Positions 45,501-54,361 of a stretch of 64,000 nucleotides of DNA are shown one piece after another. The translations under genes were made by a program, and so were the position numbers. The notes below the pieces were generated by a model. The model was not told where the DNA came from, searched no databases, and saw only the letters and a program-made list of their open reading frames with translations. The stretch spans positions 124,001-188,000 of the forward strand of contig NZ_QTJU01000007.1 in assembly GCF_003412455.1 (NCBI RefSeq), read 5' to 3'. Numbering within the stretch: position 1 is the first letter of the stretch; every line of letters starts with the position of its first letter. Source of the DNA: Deminuibacter soli. GTDB taxonomy: Bacteria > Bacteroidota > Bacteroidia > Chitinophagales > Chitinophagaceae.

Positions 45501-48500
45501 GGTAATCAATTCATCTGCCCCCGGCTTGCCATCACCATTGCTGTCAGTTACCAGTTTCCAGGTTTTGAACTTTTTAACTGCATCTGTGGGTATATCGGTA
45601 GTGCAGGCCCCGTTTGCCTTTGCTTCACTGCAGCCTGAAGTATTGTTAAGCGTATCACCTGCAGCAAATGCCGTGTTCACTATTGCAGCAATGCCCGTGA
45701 GGTCTTCTGTTACTCTTACCCGAAGCGTGAAGGAGGCTACTGCGCCAACCGCCAGGTTGCTGGCGCTGAATGTTACGCTGTTGTAAACAGTATCATAGCT
45801 GCCGTTACTGCCCAGGTAACTGGTATGCGCAGGTACAGTATCGTATACGTCGATATCGTTAATGGTTACATTGCCTGTATTTTTCACATAAATGGTGTAT
45901 GTCAGCAATTCGCCGCTTTGTGCCTTGCCGTCACCGCTGGAATCTGCTACCAGTTTCCAGGTCTTGAAGGCCTTAATTTTATTCACTGGTATATCCGTAG
46001 AGCAGGCGCCGTTCGGCGTGCTTTCAGAACAACCTGTTTCATGTGTAGTAGTGTCTCCTGTAACAAAGGCCTTGTTGCGGATAGTATCTGCAGCAGTAAC
46101 GTCTGCATTTACCTGTACGGAAAATGCCACGCTTGTATCCTGGCCAACCCGCAAATTCGTCCAGCTGAAAGAAACCGTGCAGTCAGTTGCATTGAATATG
46201 CCGCCGCTTCCGGGTAAGTAGCCGGTGTGCATAGGAACGGTATCTGTAATAATAACATTGCTGATGGCCGCATTGCCGGTATTTTTTACATGGATGGTGT
46301 AAGTGACTATTTCTCCCGGCATTGCTGTGTCGCTGCTGTTCTGTTTGGTTGCCAGTTTCCAGGTATCAAATGTTTTGATTACCTGCACGGGTATTTTAAC
46401 TGTGCAGCTGTCACCCGCCGTTGCTTCGCTGCAGCCGGTAGTATGCGTAATGGTATCGGTGCTAACCACGGCGTGATTAAACAGGCTGTCTGCGCCCGTA
46501 ACATCATTGTTTACACGTGCCTGTATAACCAGGCCTGAATCTTTTCCTACTGCAAGTTCGCCAATGCTAAAGCTGATAAGTCTGCTGACAGGGTTATAAG
46601 ATCCGCTGCCGGCATTAACCAGGGTGGTATATTGTGGCAATGTATCATTTACGAGCACATTGTTCAGCCTTACGCTTCCCGTATTCTTTACATGTATGGT
46701 ATAGGTAAGCAGTTCATTGGCTTCGGCCAGGCCATTGCCATTGGCATCGGCTACTGTTTTCCAGGCAGTAAAGGAGGCAACTTTAATTACCGGTATGTTG
46801 GTGCCACAACTGTCATTGGCTGCTGCTTCACTGCAGCCTGTATAATGAATGAGGGTATCTGCATTGGCCAGCGCACGGTTGCGGATGGTGTCTGCCCCTG
46901 TAATATCTGCCAGTACTTTCACCTTAAACTGTACGCTGGTATCTTGTCCAACCTTCAGGTTATTCCAGCTGAAAGTGATGGTGGAATCGGCACTGTTAAA
47001 CAATCCTCCTCCGGAAGATACATAATCGGTGTAGGAAGGAATGGTATCGGTAATAATTACCTGTTCAACCACAACAGTGCCGGTATTCTTTACGTGAATG
47101 GTGTAAGTGAGTGTATCTCCGGCTGCAGCCTTTCCGCCGGACTGTGCACCGGCTACCAGCTTCCAGGTGGCGATCTGTTTAATTTTATCCGTAGGTATAT
47201 CTGTATTGCAGCTGTCTTTTGCTGTTGCTTCACTGCAACCCGTTGGGCGCTGCAATGTATCGCCCTGCACATGCGCATGGTTACGCACGGTGTCAATATT
47301 GGTAATGTCACTGTCAAGCCGTACGCTGAAGCTTACGCTGGTATCTTTACCTACAGCCAAGCCCGCGATAATGTAATTGATGCTGCTGTCTGCGGCATTA
47401 TAGGTTCCATTTCCCGCGCTGCCTGCAATAAGGGTGGTGTGGGATGGAATGGTATCTTTAATAATCGTGCTGGCGATGGTTACATTGCCTGTATTTTTTA
47501 CGTGAATGGTATACGTAATGCGCTCTCCGCCTTCTGCCAGGCCATTGCCGCTGCTGTCACTGACTGTTTTCCATGCTTCAAAGTCTTTAACAACCTGCAC
47601 AACGATCGGTGTATGGCAACTGTCAGCAGCAGTTGTTTCGCTGCAGCCGGTTGTATGTGTAGTGGTATCACCACGAACAGTGGCATGGTTGAATATACTG
47701 TCTGCACCCGAAATATCGTCATAAACCATTGCTGCAAAACTCAGGCTGGTATCCTGGCCCACTTTGAGATTTTGCCAGGTATAAGTTATAGAACTGTCAG
47801 TGCTGTTGTAAATACCGCCGCCACTGCTACCGGCTACAAAACTGGTAAATGCGGGAACCTTGTCTGTAACAGTAATATTCTCGATGCTTACGCTGCCGGT
47901 GTTTTTAACATGGATTGTATAAACCAGTCTTTCGCCAGACTGGGCCTTTCCGTCTCCATTATCATCAGCCACGGTTTTCCAGGTATCAAAATGCTTGGTA
48001 CCCTGTACGGGTATATCGGTAGTGCAGCTTCCATTTACATCTTTTTCACCGCAACCGGAAGTATGCGTAATGGTGTCGCCTGTAACAGTGGCCTGGTTGC
48101 TGATTACAGTAACGCCGGTAATATCATTGTTTACAAGTACGGAAAAGCTTACGGTTGTGTCCTGTTCTACTTTCAGGTTACTCCAGCTATAACTAACAGT
48201 ATTCGTGGTGCTGTTATACACGCCTCCGCCGGCACTTCCGGTTACAAAACTGGTATGTGCAGGAATAGGATCTGTTATGGAAATACTGCCAATGGTAACG
48301 CTGCCGGTATTTTTTACGTGAATAGTGTAGGTAAGTGTTTCGCCGGCATGTGCCTGGTCATTGCCGTCCTGGTCTGCTACTACCTTCCATGTATCGAATG
48401 CTTTGATTTGGTTGGTTGGCAATGGCGTGTAACATTCCCCGTTGGGTTGATCTTCAGAACAGCCTGTATTGTGCGTTATGGTGTCTCCCTGCACCACAGC

Positions 48501-51500
48501 GTGGTTGTAAACACTGTCAACACCTGTTAAATCGGCATCCAGTTTTGCAGTGAAAACAACGGATTGTGTTTGCCCGGCGGCAAGATTGCTTAGGGTGAAA
48601 TTAACAGTATTGTCTGATGCCTGGTAGGTGCCGCCGGACTGGTAAGATGTATGCGGGGGAATAGTATCTTTTATGTTGATGCCGGCAATTGGTATTGTGC
48701 CAGTATTTTTTACATAAATGGTATAAGTAAGGATTTCGCCTGCTTCGGGCAAATTGTTGCCGCTGGCATCGGCCACCAGTTTCCAGGTATCGAATTTTTG
48801 CACATCTGGCAATGCAAGGGCGCCTGGTGTGTTGCTTCGGCATCCTTCACTGCTGATTGCTTCTACTGTGTACGTACCGGCATCGTCATGCATATAACCG
48901 TTGATGGTATATACGGCAGCAATTGCTCCATTTAAGGCTGTTCCGTTTTTATACCATTGATAAGATGCTGCACCGGATGCAGTGGCAGTAAGTGATACGA
49001 CCTTGTTGTAACTTAAATCTGCAAGGTTTGGCGTAACTGAAACAGTTGTATTGGACGGCAGGGGATTGACTGTTATTGAAAACAGCTGGCTGTTCCCGGC
49101 GCAGCCATTGGCTGCGGCAGTGACATTGATATTGGCAATTACCGGAGCAGTACCTGCATTAACGGCGGTAAATGAAGGTATGGAAGTGCCGCTGCCATCC
49201 TGCAAACCAATGGCGCTGCCACCCGTCCAGCTGTAGATTTGACCCGGAACACTGCTGCCGGTTAATGTTATGGGCGCTACCAGGGTATTTGCACAGGCAA
49301 CCAGGTTTACAGGCTGGTTAACGGTTACAGCAGGATTTACTGTGACTGTAAATGTTTGCTTTACACCGGTGCATCCATTTGCTGAAGGTACTACGGTAAT
49401 TGCGCTGGTAACAGGCGTGCTGGTATTGTTTACTGCGGTAAAAGCAGAAATCGCGGTTCCGCTGCCATCTGGCAAACCAACAGCTGCCCCCCCCGTCCAG
49501 CTATACACTGCGCCTGCAACATTGCCGCTTAATGAAATGGCGGTTACTTGCTGACCTGTGCAACTAACAATGTTTGCCGGTTTGTTTACGGTAGCTGTTG
49601 GATTTACGGTGATGGTAAAACTCTGTGCCACGCCTGAACAATTATTGGCAACAGGTACAACACTAAGCGTTGCAGTTACCGGTGCATTGCTGTTGTTTAT
49701 TGCCGGGAAGGCCGGTATTGTGGTGCCGTTCCCGTCGGGCAGGCCAATGGATGAGCCGCCAGTCCAGTTATACAGCGTGCCGGTTACCGTACTTCCGCTA
49801 AGGGGAATAGCGGCTACCTGCTGCCCGTTACACACCACCGCATTTGCCGGTTGGTTTACCTGGGGTATAGGATTTACGGTAACAGTAAACGTTTGAGCAG
49901 TACCGGAACAGCCATCCGCAGTTGCATAAACAGTTATTGTTCTGGTAAGCGGGGCTGAGCCGGTGTTTACCGCTATAAAAGCAGGTATGCCGGTTGTGCT
50001 GCTTCCATCGGTTATACCTATGGCGGCGCCGCCGGTCCAGGTGTAGATTGTATTGGGCAATACACTGCCGCTTAAGGGAATGGCTGCGACGGTTTGTCCA
50101 TTGCAGGTTGTGACAGCAGAAGGTTTAAACACAGCCGGCAAAGGTTTTACCGGTACAATAACCGGCTTAACCGCTGCGCAATAATCAGCAGAAAGTGCCT
50201 GGATATAATAAGTAGTTGTAGCCGGCGGTGTAACCGTTGAACCGGGCAATGGACTGGTAGCTGTGGTATCTGAATAATAAGCATAGATAGACACGCTGCT
50301 GCTGCCTGCAGTAATAGCCGGCGCAGCAAGATTAACAGCTGTACCAGCACAAACCGGCGCAGGATTGTTGACTACCAGTGTTGGCTGTGTTGCCGTGCCG
50401 ATAGTAACGCTGGATGAAACCGAACAACCCGCCGTTGAAACAACCTGAACCCGGTATACCCCGGCATTAGCTGGTGCAAAAGAGGGTACTGATATACTTA
50501 GCACGCCTGAAACGGTACTGTTATCGGGAAGTGTCCATTGCACGCTCGATACAGTTCCGATAGGTGTTACATTAACACCAAAAGAGCTTCCCGGGCATAC
50601 CGTATTGGCAGCAGTAGCGCCGGTTACCTGCAGCAGGGATGCGGTTGCCGCATTTGATAACGTGATATCTTCTGCAATACGGCCGCCGCATCCATCTTCT
50701 ACAAGCACTGTATACACACCGGGGGTTAAATTGTTGAAATTGGAATCGAGCTGGTAAGCACTGTAGCTTGCATCCGGCGTGCCCTGTGGCTTCACGCGAA
50801 ACCGGATTGGCGCAAGACCGGAAGCTGAAACATGCAGCTGCCCTGTAGTTTGTCCCACACACACTAATCCGCCCGATAGCTGTTTGTTTACAAGCGGCAG
50901 GTTATAATCAGGCAGTACAATATTTTGTTGATCAAACGGCGCACTGCATATCGATGGGCTGCCGGATATATTAATATAAGAATAGATTTTTACGGTATAG
51001 GTGCCTGCCGGCTGATTGGAAAATGTAAAAGTGCCGTTGCTTGAATAAAAGCTTGTAACAAGCGTAGTGCCCCGGTATAAATATGCATAAAAGGTAGTAG
51101 TTGAGAATCCACTTACAGTAGTATACCTGGCAGATCCGGTGATGTCGTAATATCCGCAACCGTAATTGCCCTGTACATAGTTCAATGTTTGCAGTTTTAA
51201 ATCCTTATAGGTCTGCGTATTACTCCGGGTAATGGTATCAGTTCTGCAAACAGGGTTCCCGAAACTTATTTTGAAAATATAATTTCCCCAGGGCATATTG
51301 GTAAAAGGATACGTGTATAGACTGCTTCCCTGGCTGTTCAGGTCAGTGCTGTTGTTTACAGTAACGGCTGTACCAACGGTGCCAGCCGGGCCATTTAAAA
51401 TAGTATATGTTATAGGAAACGGGCCTTTGGAAAGTGAGTTGCTGGTGAAATAAAACCGTATTGAGTTAAAATCACAGGGTTCTACGTAGGTAGACAAAGA

Positions 51501-52760
51501 AATGGCATCGCGGATTGCAGCAGGATAGAGGTAGGTATACGACCTGGTAACTCCTTTTGCATCTTTGATAGTAACGTTATAGGTAGTACCAGGTATGGCA
51601 TCTGTAATATAGTAGGGGTAACTGCTTGTCCATGTGTAGTTTTTTACATTGGATGGATTGCCTTGTTCTGTCAGCGTAACGCTTATCGGATAACAAACCT
51701 TGGTGCTCCAGTTGTATACATTGCCCGAAAAAGTGATGCTGAGCTGCTTCCCGGGATCGCACATGGTACTTGTAGTGCTGTTATTTGTCTGACCCAGTGT
51801 ATACTCCAGCCTCGGGTAGGTGTACGAAGCATTTAATGTTTGATTGGTACAAGGGTTGTTTACCTGGTAGTTCACCGTAAATGATTCGCCCGTAATTGCA
51901 TAAGGAAGTGTGAGCGTTTGATCAAGCGGCCCCCAGGCACTCCAGTTGCCAGAACCCGCAGGTATTTCCATTCTGCCCTGCAGGTACCTGTAACTCATAC
52001 TCACAGTGGTACCATTGGTATACGTAAACGTCATAGGCAGCAGATTGGGAAATGACTGGGCAATTACACCATCGCAGGTTGTGTTAATCTTTAATTGTTC
52101 TGCCCAGGTACTGCTAACTGACAGGTTCGACAAGGTTACCTTACTGATATCATTATCCTGTGTAACTGTTTGCTGCCCGGTTATAAACGAAGTGCCGCAG
52201 GCATCGGTAATCCTGACGGTATAGGTACCAATGGCTATTCTGGTTAGCGTACCTGAAGTGCCCGTAACTGCCAGCGGGCTGCCTATGGGCGTAGTGCCCG
52301 TAGCATCCATCAACTGGTAAGTATAGGGGGCACGACCGTTTTTTACCGTTACTGCTATTGTTCCCTGTGGGCCGCAATAACCATATGCCTCGGTAGCGGC
52401 AACACCGGGAGATACTGATGAAACCGATGGGTCGGTGTAGTTATTGGTGAGCGAGACTGTTTTTGTAACCGGTGTTGCGCCGGTAGTGTTATCGTAAACA
52501 GCTATGGTATACGAACCGGAAGGCAGACCTGAAAATACATTATTTGTTTGCTGCGGAAAGGGTAGCTGGGAGGGGGCAATCAATGCGTACAAAACAGTGC
52601 CGGTAGTATTGGCAGCTGTTACTGTAATGATACCATTGTTTTTGCAATTGCCCGCGGTTACATTTACAGAAATGGTAGGTATGGCATAGGCTGCAGCAAT
52701 AAACAAAACAGCAACAGCGCTGAGGCAGACCTTCTTTAGTGTATTTGTTGCTACCTGCAT
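42528..52760 (-). CDS. Giant T9SS-secreted adhesin (3410 aa) with PKD-like and DUF11 repeats
   Basis: A 10.2-kb gene. Signal peptide 1-26. Residues 27 to about 870 hold SprB-like and Ig-like beta modules. About 877-1234 are four PKD-like repeats (CNGQxVAAIPLSG and YxWTGGxxIGLxDG). About 1322-3194 are fourteen DUF11-type repeats of some 134 residues each (TYTIHVKNTG, then DTIPxHTSY). A fifteenth, more typical DUF11 domain follows. The last 85 residues are the gliding-motility-associated type B sorting domain (NVITPNGDGFND, ending GYITLQK). It is exported by Sec and then the type IX system and kept on the surface as a long stalk. Each DUF11 repeat has a conserved Cys pair near its end. Confidence 0.95.
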   Translation of the reverse strand: MQVATNTLKKVCLSAVAVLFIAAAYAIPTISVNVTAGNCKNNGIITVTAANTTGTVLYALIAPSQLPFPQQTNNVFSGLPSGSYTIAVYDNTTGATPVTKTVSLTNNYTDPSVSSVSPGVAATEAYGYCGPQGTIAVTVKNGRAPYTYQLMDATGTTPIGSPLAVTGTSGTLTRIAIGTYTVRITDACGTSFITGQQTVTQDNDISKVTLSNLSVSSTWAEQLKINTTCDGVIAQSFPNLLPMTFTYTNGTTVSMSYRYLQGRMEIPAGSGNWSAWGPLDQTLTLPYAITGESFTVNYQVNNPCTNQTLNASYTYPRLEYTLGQTNNSTTSTMCDPGKQLSITFSGNVYNWSTKVCYPISVTLTEQGNPSNVKNYTWTSSYPYYITDAIPGTTYNVTIKDAKGVTRSYTYLYPAAIRDAISLSTYVEPCDFNSIRFYFTSNSLSKGPFPITYTILNGPAGTVGTAVTVNNSTDLNSQGSSLYTYPFTNMPWGNYIFKISFGNPVCRTDTITRSNTQTYKDLKLQTLNYVQGNYGCGYYDITGSARYTTVSGFSTTTFYAYLYRGTTLVTSFYSSNGTFTFSNQPAGTYTVKIYSYINISGSPSICSAPFDQQNIVLPDYNLPLVNKQLSGGLVCVGQTTGQLHVSASGLAPIRFRVKPQGTPDASYSAYQLDSNFNNLTPGVYTVLVEDGCGGRIAEDITLSNAATASLLQVTGATAANTVCPGSSFGVNVTPIGTVSSVQWTLPDNSTVSGVLSISVPSFAPANAGVYRVQVVSTAGCSVSSSVTIGTATQPTLVVNNPAPVCAGTAVNLAAPAITAGSSSVSIYAYYSDTTATSPLPGSTVTPPATTTYYIQALSADYCAAVKPVIVPVKPLPAVFKPSAVTTCNGQTVAAIPLSGSVLPNTIYTWTGGAAIGITDGSSTTGIPAFIAVNTGSAPLTRTITVYATADGCSGTAQTFTVTVNPIPQVNQPANAVVCNGQQVAAIPLSGSTVTGTLYNWTGGSSIGLPDGNGTTIPAFPAINNSNAPVTATLSVVPVANNCSGVAQSFTITVNPTATVNKPANIVSCTGQQVTAISLSGNVAGAVYSWTGGAAVGLPDGSGTAISAFTAVNNTSTPVTSAITVVPSANGCTGVKQTFTVTVNPAVTVNQPVNLVACANTLVAPITLTGSSVPGQIYSWTGGSAIGLQDGSGTSIPSFTAVNAGTAPVIANINVTAAANGCAGNSQLFSITVNPLPSNTTVSVTPNLADLSYNKVVSLTATASGAASYQWYKNGTALNGAIAAVYTINGYMHDDAGTYTVEAISSEGCRSNTPGALALPDVQKFDTWKLVADASGNNLPEAGEILTYTIYVKNTGTIPIAGINIKDTIPPHTSYQSGGTYQASDNTVNFTLSNLAAGQTQSVVFTAKLDADLTGVDSVYNHAVVQGDTITHNTGCSEDQPNGECYTPLPTNQIKAFDTWKVVADQDGNDQAHAGETLTYTIHVKNTGSVTIGSISITDPIPAHTSFVTGSAGGGVYNSTTNTVSYSWSNLKVEQDTTVSFSVLVNNDITGVTVISNQATVTGDTITHTSGCGEKDVNGSCTTDIPVQGTKHFDTWKTVADDNGDGKAQSGERLVYTIHVKNTGSVSIENITVTDKVPAFTSFVAGSSGGGIYNSTDSSITYTWQNLKVGQDTSLSFAAMVYDDISGADSIFNHATVRGDTTTHTTGCSETTAADSCHTPIVVQVVKDFEAWKTVSDSSGNGLAEGGERITYTIHVKNTGNVTIASTIIKDTIPSHTTLIAGSAGNGTYNAADSSINYIIAGLAVGKDTSVSFSVRLDSDITNIDTVRNHAHVQGDTLQRPTGCSEATAKDSCNTDIPTDKIKQIATWKLVAGAQSGGKAAAGDTLTYTIHVKNTGTVVVEQVIITDTIPSYTDYVSSGGGLFNSADSTITFSWNNLKVGQDTSVQFKVKVLADITGADTIRNRALANADTLIHYTGCSEAAANDSCGTNIPVIKVASFTAWKTVADANGNGLAEANELLTYTIHVKNTGSVRLNNVLVNDTLPQYTTLVNAGSGSYNPVSRLISFSIGELAVGKDSGLVIQARVNNDVTGADSLFNHAVVSTDTITHTTGCSEATAGDSCTVKIPVQVIKTFDTWKLATKQNSSDTAMPGEIVTYTIHVKNTGNAAISNVIITDTVPMHTGYLPGSGGIFNATDCTVSFSWTNLRVGQDTSVAFSVQVNADVTAADTIRNKAFVTGDTTTHETGCSESTPNGACSTDIPVNKIKAFKTWKLVADSSGDGKAQSGELLTYTIYVKNTGNVTINDIDVYDTVPAHTSYLGSNGSYDTVYNSVTFSASNLAVGAVASFTLRVRVTEDLTGIAAIVNTAFAAGDTLNNTSGCSEAKANGACTTDIPTDAVKKFKTWKLVTDSNGDGKPGADELITYAIHVKNTGNVTINNILVKDTIPAHTTYAPGSGGLYNPADNSVTFSFSNLQVKKDTVLRFQVQVNHDITNADTIRNHAWVTGDSTTHPTGCSESTANSDCETIIPTNGIKASEAWKTVADADGDYIAQPGEILTYTLHVRNTGNVALTNLLLYDTIPAGTSYIAGSGGVLNGARVDFTGITIPVDSSAQVSFRVLVTTAAANGGVIANIAYVHTGDGPDVPTCNKPDGCPDGGGDSTVIPVNIPVYYAWKTVADADGDKKASPGEQLTYTIHIRNTGTVQIRDLLVFDTIPVHTTYVAASGGVLNGSRVTFANINIAAGDSATAEFKVTVNADVNSSDFISNIAFLTDNSGNTTPTCTTPTNCNGGDSTIIPIGPAQYIAWKTVSDSSGDGFAQPGELLVYTIHIRNTGAIPLSRLLVYDSIPQFTTYVAGSGGQFYTGRIAFNNIAVPVNDSVALSFSVRVAAVTGDAVAISNMAFVRDNPQDPDKPTCTSPAGCPQGDTTLIPVKPNGYLAWKTVSDAGGNGVADPGEILTYTIHIRNLDAAAITGLLVYDTIPALTTYVSGSGGTLNGERVEFANLDIPAGDSAALSFSVTVAAVTDSTHTIRNIAWVHNASGGPDKPTCSTPSNCTNGDTTVIPVKPAGYIAWKTVSDASGDGKAQPGEILTYTIHIKNQGGTAIRHLLVYDTIPAYTTYIAGSGGTANGPRIEFSNVTVQPGDSIALVFKVTTAATLNGAADIRNIAYLHDDSGGGDKPTCNTPAGCTEPQPTLLPVAELVAIKINKQSSSSTPGAGNAAIGVNELYYYLITVTNEGTTTAHQLTVTDTLAPVLSYKDNSADKGTATYNQPSRIITWVIDSLQAGEHGGLTISVSSPQAGTIVNNAAVTSNEDDINPADNTATVTTDILSLNIPNVITPNGDGFNDKFVIKGLDLYAENLLVIFNRWNNKVYEQRNYGNDWTGSKLNAGTYFYELKLKDKNGQWHSYKGYITLQK
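43180..48797 (-). repeat. Fourteen tandem DUF11-coding repeats, about 400 bp each
   Basis: Repeats begin with (F/Y)xxWKxVxD and contain YTIHVKNTG or YTIHIRNTG. The first nine (from 48797) end in a GCSE...C-x-T-x-I-P linker. The last five (about 44,770 down to 43,180 plus the preceding one) have an R-N-T-G variant and a PTC...C-x-x-G-D-x-x-x-I-P linker, so two subfamilies are arranged in blocks. This points to stepwise tandem duplication. Assembly of this region may be error-prone in short-read data. Confidence 0.9.
49060..50132 (-). repeat. Four tandem PKD-like-domain-coding repeats
   Basis: Four units of roughly 265 bp encode domains sharing C-x-G-Q/T-x-V-A-x-I-x-L-S-G, YxWTGGxxIG, a run ending AxNxGxAPV, and NGCxGxxQxFxxTVNP. 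Two cysteines per unit could form a disulfide. They lie just N-terminal to the DUF11 block in the adhesin. Confidence 0.85.
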
Positions 52761-52811
52761 ATTTTTTAAATTCAGTGAATGACTTATACAATACCGTTAG
52801 CTCTTACCAGG

Positions 52812-53261
52812 TTAACGGTTTTTGATATACACTGCCACGCATTCGCCGCTTCCCGCAGCATCGAATTGGCCGTCTTTATATCCTTGAAAAAAGGCCAGGT
52901 ATACATCGCTCTTCACCATTAAAAAAGCAAACGGCCGCACATTGCCCAGTGGTGTTTGTAGTATGCCCACACCGTCAGGTTGATAAGTCATGAATAGCGT
53001 ATATTCTTTTCCATCAGCGGCTGTTGCAATGCCTTTGTTGCTGTAGTCAAAATGCAGCGAAGTAAAAGCATAAGGTGAGCCTGGCGGTGTAGTGCCATCA
53101 TTCAATTGAAGGCCTCCTACATTTACTACCTGCACAATTTTATTAGTAGCCAAATGCCAGTCCCCTGCCAGCTGCACGCTGTCAATTTTAAGTAATTGCG
53201 CATAGGATGCCAGGGATGATGCAGCTGCAAGCATCACCAGGCATAAATATTTCATGTTCAT
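52812..53261 (-). CDS. Small secreted hypothetical protein, first gene of the adhesin operon
   Basis: 149 residues with a signal peptide (cleavage near ASYAQ). The mature part (QLAGDWHLATNKIVQVVN, TSLHFDYSNKGIATAADGKE, PFAFLMVKSDVYLAFFQGY) looks like a small beta-barrel or lipocalin-like fold; I do not recognise a named family. It is 51 bases upstream of the adhesin on the same strand, so it is likely the first cistron of the four-gene unit and may be a chaperone or accessory of the adhesin, which is inference. Confidence 0.7.
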   Translation of the reverse strand: MNMKYLCLVMLAAASSLASYAQLLKIDSVQLAGDWHLATNKIVQVVNVGGLQLNDGTTPPGSPYAFTSLHFDYSNKGIATAADGKEYTLFMTYQPDGVGILQTPLGNVRPFAFLMVKSDVYLAFFQGYKDGQFDAAGSGECVAVYIKNR

Positions 53262-53692
53262 ACCAGAATGAATTAAAAATGAATTGGGTTATATGCTGCT
53301 ATTGTCCTTACATAAATTTCAGGGCGCAGTAATAACTTGCTAACACAAACGTGTACGGATTAAGTGAGTAAGTACGGATTGAACAAAAAAGAAGTCGGTG
53401 TAATTTACCTAAGGAAGTCCTGTTAAATGGCGTGCGCTGGCGGATAAACAGTTTGCTTTGTAGTAAGAGAGAATGGTCTGTAGTAAATTTCCATGCAATG
53501 GTAAATATTACAATACCGCGAAACTATACGAATAAAACAGGAGAAAAAAATTGTAACCGTGACATGATTTAGCATCAGTTATCTCGGTTATATAATACCG
53601 GTTCGGGTATCTGCAATGATAATAAATTTGTAACATAAAGACCAGCTGGGCAAGTATGGCGGGGAAGCAACCATTGCCCTGCAACACATTTT
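53262..53692. other. Intergenic region upstream of the adhesin operon
   Basis: About 430 AT-rich bases between the sigma-factor gene and the adhesin operon, both on the minus strand. It should hold the operon promoter. A direct repeat GTACGGATT (near 53353 and 53372) is the only structure noted; no gene or hairpin is convincing. Confidence 0.5.
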
Positions 53693-54247
53693 TTAATTTA
53701 CAGACATGCTTATTGCGATTGCAAGCACCAGCGCGTAGTCTTTTAGCAGGTCGGCTTTCAGCAGTTTGATAGATTTACTCATGTGCTTTTCTATCATGCT
53801 CACAGACACCGATAGTTGCGCTGCAATTTCGCGGTAAGAGAGCCCTTCTTCTCTATGCATCAGGTAGACTTTCCTGCAATTTTCAGGCAGCCGGTCAATA
53901 GCTTTGTCAAGCGCCTGCAAAAAAACAAAGGATGTGTCTGCAGGTGCTTCCATTAAATTTTCTATTTCACCTTCCAGCGTTTCAAGCCAAACGGTATCCT
54001 CTTTCATGCGCTTGCGTACCACATCGATCAACAGATGATGTGCTATGGTTTTTACAAGAGGCAAGGCTTTGTTGTAATCTTGCAACTGATCAAATCTTTC
54101 CCAAATTTTAAGATAACATTGCTGCATTAGATCCTCTACTAAATGCACATCTTTTGTATATGTGCAAAGGTAATGATACAGACTGTTTTTAGTGGCATTG
54201 TATAGCGCTGCGAAGAGCTCATTCCCGGCTGACTGATTTGCTGGCAT
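53693..54247 (-). CDS. ECF RNA polymerase sigma factor (FecI-like)
   Basis: 184 residues. Region 2 is seen in TYTKDVHLVEDLMQQCYLKIWERF and region 4 in LPENCRKVYLMHREEGLSYREIAAQLSVSVSMIEKHMSK (given here in parts: RLPENCRKVYLMHREEG and SYREIAAQLSVSVSM). It is the Bacteroidota FecI-like type that pairs with FecR anti-sigma factors. Unusually it is divergent from its presumed FecR partner (114 bases between starts) rather than upstream on the same strand. It may control the FecR-TonB receptor unit and perhaps the adhesin operon downstream. Confidence 0.93.
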   Translation of the reverse strand: MPANQSAGNELFAALYNATKNSLYHYLCTYTKDVHLVEDLMQQCYLKIWERFDQLQDYNKALPLVKTIAHHLLIDVVRKRMKEDTVWLETLEGEIENLMEAPADTSFVFLQALDKAIDRLPENCRKVYLMHREEGLSYREIAAQLSVSVSMIEKHMSKSIKLLKADLLKDYALVLAIAISMSVN

Positions 54248-54361
54248 TGGTTCACAAATATAATTGTGCTGTTATGGAATTGTGGTATTAACAAATTGTT
54301 ATCTCGCTGTCTTTATAAAAAAAATTATTGAGGTGAATGGGCTTTTCCACGTGTATAATGT

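Noticed and set aside
46632-48530. 632-codon plus-strand open frame inside the adhesin gene
   Set aside because: It is antisense to the DUF11 repeats. Its translation is Cys/Tyr/Gly-rich and itself repeats with the same period as the coding strand, as expected for a shadow frame of a tandem-repeat gene.
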